Assembly: GCF_048820935.1 (NCBI RefSeq)
Contig: NZ_JBMERD010000001.1
Location: 124,001-188,000, forward strand
Direction: 5' to 3'
From: Algicoccus sp048820935
GTDB lineage: Bacteria > Pseudomonadota > Gammaproteobacteria > Burkholderiales > Burkholderiaceae_B
Length of the DNA: 64,000 nt
The position numbers were made by a program, and so were the translations under genes. This document shows, one piece after another, positions 61,710 to 64,000 of the stretch (positions within the stretch are counted from its first letter, which is position 1; every line of letters starts with the position of its first letter). The notes below the pieces were generated by a model, which was given only the letters and a program-made list of their open reading frames with translations, was not told the origin of the DNA and ran no database searches.

Positions 61710-63419
61710 TTATTCCTCATCGGCCCCACGATAGCGTTTGTAAGGCAATGGATTCCATGCGCGTTCTTGCATTCGTTCGCGCGTGAGTTCTTTCGGAATA
61801 TCCTGCAGCAATGATTTAGCGGCTTCAAGCTCTCTTTGTGCTTCTGCTTTATCCTGATAAAGGAATTCATCGGAGGCGGTATCGAGCGCTTGATCCACTT
61901 TCTCTTCAAGGTCGCTGATGATGCGTTCTTGCTGATTGCGTAGTGCGCGGCGGGCTTCCTGAATCCAAGACGGTTGAATGCTGCGATTGTGATCCAGCAC
62001 TCGGTTGTACTCTTCGTAAATCTCCGTATAGATTTCATTGGCGTGACTACGTGCATCGAGTGTGGCCACTTCGAGGTCGCGCACACAGAGCTGATCATCT
62101 GTGAGTGGCACACTGCGTTCTATACCGCCCAGACGGGTGTACTTCTTGTAATACGGATACATGCCGTTGATGATTTTGGCAACGGGTTGGATGGACTCAC
62201 CAGAAGCATCTACCCCTTTGGGCTGAATCCCCTGCATTCCGGCCAGAATCGATTCTGGACGAACCACTTCTTTGGGCGGTGTGATGCCATGGCGCAGCAT
62301 TTCACGAATACCGGTGCCGGAGATGACCAAGCGATAGCGCTCATCATGTGGGCAGGTCTCAGTCGTTGCGTGGCAGTTACAACGTGTGCAATAGAACACT
62401 TCGTGAAATAGCCGGATATCAATGCCAAGTTCATCGGGTGTGAACTCATCAAAAATCGAATGGCTGGCGTACTTGTCATAGAAGCTGCCAATGCCGGCGT
62501 GGTCTCGACCAATTAACGCGTGTGTGCAGCCGTAGTTTTTCATGATCAAAGCATGTAAAACAGCTTCACGGGGTCCCGCAAAAATATACGTGACTCGCAG
62601 TGGCGAGAGCATGGCGCGCTCTTTGGGATAGTAAGTTTCCAGCACGTTGCGATAAGCAAGGACACGGTATTCGTGGCGCACGTATTCACGTTTGGCCATC
62701 TCCACCAAGGGCTGTAGGAATAAACCGTCGACTTGCTCTAAGGCATTGCGGTGAATGTATTCGTGTCCACGGTGCATGGGGTTGGCACCGGTGATAAACC
62801 CAGCCACAGAACGATATTTTCGCTCTTCATAAAACATGTGCCAAGTGTCTTTAGGCTCTTGACGTAGCTTCTCAAATGGACCCCAGTCCACTCGCTTGAG
62901 TAAATGCAAGGTGCCACCTAGTGACACATCACCCATACGACGGTAGACGGAATCCACACCGGGGTGATTGCGGTCTGTGGTTCCAAATAGCTTTTGCGAG
63001 CGCTCTCCTTTGTCATAGTCAAACAGATCTTCAATGTCCAGAATGGCGACGGGCTCATTGTCGTAGTCTGTCAAAGCAACCTGATCGCCGACTTTTAACT
63101 GTTTGATGATTTCTTGGTTGCGATTGCCAATCGGCGCAAAGCTCAACGGGACGGGCCAAACCGTGCCATCGGCCAGACGGCCATTGCTCAGAACAGACTT
63201 ATAGTCGTTTTCTTTCATGAACCCAGTGATTGGTGAAAGCACACCGGTTGCGATCATTTCAATGGTAATGACCGCTTCCAGATCCACACGAATGCTGGGC
63301 AATGTGCGTGCGCGCTCAATTTCTCCGCGCACCTTGTCTGCAGGTACGACTTGATTGACGAGTTTTCCACCGTGTGGCTTTTGTGGATAGCGGTCAAAAT
63401 TCAGATTGGTATGTCCCAT
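61710..63419 (-). CDS. sat: ATP sulfurylase family protein, divergent and C-terminally extended
   Basis: 569 residues. The N-domain and catalytic core resemble bacterial/dissimilatory-type ATP sulfurylase: MIATGVLSPITGFM, AGFITGANPMHRGHEY (207-221), IGRDHAGIGSFYDKY (303-317), a zinc-ribbon CTRCNCHATTETCPH (344-358) and SGTGIREML (367-375). The usual QxRNPxHRxHE active site reads ITGANPMHRGHE, with an extra residue and without the Gln and Arg that grip sulfate. Normal enzymes end near residue 390-420; here about 150 charged, helical residues follow (YEEYNRVLDHNRSIQPSWIQEARRAL; ISDLEEKVDQAL). Canonical reaction: ATP plus sulfate to APS. No cysD, cysN, aprA or sulfate carrier is next to it. Whether it still makes APS is open. 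Confidence 0.75.
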   Translation of the reverse strand: MGHTNLNFDRYPQKPHGGKLVNQVVPADKVRGEIERARTLPSIRVDLEAVITIEMIATGVLSPITGFMKENDYKSVLSNGRLADGTVWPVPLSFAPIGNRNQEIIKQLKVGDQVALTDYDNEPVAILDIEDLFDYDKGERSQKLFGTTDRNHPGVDSVYRRMGDVSLGGTLHLLKRVDWGPFEKLRQEPKDTWHMFYEERKYRSVAGFITGANPMHRGHEYIHRNALEQVDGLFLQPLVEMAKREYVRHEYRVLAYRNVLETYYPKERAMLSPLRVTYIFAGPREAVLHALIMKNYGCTHALIGRDHAGIGSFYDKYASHSIFDEFTPDELGIDIRLFHEVFYCTRCNCHATTETCPHDERYRLVISGTGIREMLRHGITPPKEVVRPESILAGMQGIQPKGVDASGESIQPVAKIINGMYPYYKKYTRLGGIERSVPLTDDQLCVRDLEVATLDARSHANEIYTEIYEEYNRVLDHNRSIQPSWIQEARRALRNQQERIISDLEEKVDQALDTASDEFLYQDKAEAQRELEAAKSLLQDIPKELTRERMQERAWNPLPYKRYRGADEE

Positions 63420-63718
63420 TTTGTCTCCATTGGGGTCACGTTAAAACAGTGTCTGTCTATCTAGACAGAGGATATTTGTTGATTGTCTTTTTCAGACAAT
63501 ATCATTTATAAGTATTCTTGAGGAACTGCTTTTTGCGATTTCAGTCATTTTATTTTGCCCGTATTAAAGCAATTTGTCTGATTTTTGTCATGTCTTGACT
63601 GTCGCTCGTGTCGCCTATTGCGTCAGCAGGTCGATGTCAGCAGATACACTATCAGACACATCACAATGAATTTGCATCACGAATTCTTAGAATAACGCCA
63701 AAGTAGGAGTAGGCAGAC
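63420..63718. promoter_or_regulatory. Divergent sat/CoA-transferase regulatory region with TGTCTG repeats
   Basis: About 300 bases with several TGTCTG/CAGACA elements: CTGTCTATCTAGACAG (63451-63466), ATTGTCT/AGACAAT (about 63484-63502), TGTCTGAT (63575-63582) and ATCAGACA (63651-63658), the last two forming an inverted repeat. Coordinates of the first two are by eye. They suggest sites for one dimeric regulator, which is not encoded in the window. Confidence 0.45.
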
Positions 63719-64000
63719 ATGGAGAACCATCCAGTGCGGGAAATGCTGGCATCTTTACAAAACAGTGAACGTGGCAAAGTCGTGTCTGCGCAAGAAGCCG
63801 TGCGTTTGATTCGTGATGGCGACACGATTGCCACAGGTGGTTTTGTGGGGATCGGTTTTGCGGAAGAGCTTGCGATTGCTTTAGAGCAACGCTTCTTAGG
63901 TGAAGATCCCAGTGCCCCGATGGGTGCTGGACATCCTCGCGATCTCACGCTGGTGTATGCCGCAGGTCAAGGTGACGGTCAGTCACGCGGATTGAACCAT
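63719..64000 (+). CDS. CoA-transferase family I protein, N-terminal fragment
   Basis: The gene starts at ATG 63719, with TAGGAGTAGG upstream, and runs off the window after 94 residues. The fragment has the small-molecule CoA-transferase opening: KVVSAQEAVRLIRDGDTIATGGFVGIGFAEELAIALE, then DLTLVYAAGQGDGQSRGLNH, the pattern of YdiF/propionate or acetate CoA-transferases. The catalytic Glu lies beyond the end. It is divergent from the sat-like gene across the 300-base regulatory region. Confidence 0.85.
   Translation, partial: MENHPVREMLASLQNSERGKVVSAQEAVRLIRDGDTIATGGFVGIGFAEELAIALEQRFLGEDPSAPMGAGHPRDLTLVYAAGQGDGQSRGLNH

Noticed and set aside
1..64000. tRNA, rRNA, transposase or prophage genes
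   Set aside because: I looked through the spacers and found no cloverleaf-like T-loop signature, transposase or integrase frame, or phage structural gene.

Overview
This window reads as chromosomal DNA from a betaproteobacterium of the order Burkholderiales, most likely Alcaligenaceae-like, with GC near one half by eye. The basis is family resemblance and gene order: recG-oxyR-dps-ubiA-proC; hemW-rdgB and rph; yicC, gmk-rpoZ-spoT; a split ubiquinone pathway (ubiA, ubiC); and many LysR regulators, TRAP transporters and liv-type ABC genes. I see no rRNA, tRNA, CRISPR array, insertion sequence or phage gene. The assignment is inference from memory of these families, not a search.

Layout. 0-9.5 kb: the end of a dihydrolipoamide dehydrogenase-like gene, an exported DUF3298-type protein, a YfcG-type glutathione transferase next to a glutathione peroxidase, a small exported protein, a beta-CASP metallo-beta-lactamase nuclease paired with an AMP/thymidine phosphorylase-like enzyme, a Na/Pi symporter and a DmlA-type dehydrogenase. 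9.5-19 kb (minus strand): a housekeeping block with proC, ubiA, dps, oxyR, recG, ridA, glnA, hemW and rdgB. 19-23.6 kb: an accessory catabolic cassette (LysR, acyl-CoA dehydrogenase, MmgE/PrpD, RidA-like) lying between rdgB and rph and ending in a very AT-rich spacer. 23.9-36 kb: rph, ggt, yicC, a DUF4143-type AAA ATPase behind twin palindromes, an SDR, then gmk, rpoZ, spoT, an EamA exporter, and head-to-head YbbA-like ATPase and tesA. 36-40.6 kb: ppiD, a pseudouridine synthase, ubiC, and a LysR gene whose 3' end overlaps ubiC in antisense.

40.7-60.5 kb is mostly uptake and catabolism. First comes a 2-hydroxyacid cluster (ThDP enzyme, three TRAP genes, FMN hydroxyacid oxidase) with a divergent LysR gene. 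Next are a DHA2-type MFS exporter, a complete liv-type ABC operon behind a repeat-rich regulatory region, an SLC13 symporter, a GhrA-like reductase, a membrane metallophosphoesterase and a second TRAP operon. The end holds a FAM173-like methyltransferase, an unusual ATP sulfurylase homologue with a changed active-site motif and a long helical C-terminus, and the start of a CoA-transferase gene.

How the genes work together. Several modules follow a transporter-plus-enzyme plan: TRAP uptake of an organic acid, flavin oxidation to a 2-oxoacid, then ThDP-dependent decarboxylation or carboligation. The redox-defence genes (yfcG, gpx, oxyR, dps) sit close to DNA repair (recG). Nucleotide turnover and growth control are represented by rph, rdgB, gmk, rpoZ, spoT and the nuclease-phosphorylase pair. 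The points I find most worth a second look are the altered ATP sulfurylase, the twin palindromes before the AAA ATPase, the nuclease-phosphorylase pair, the LysR/ubiC overlap and the repeat-rich region before the liv operon.
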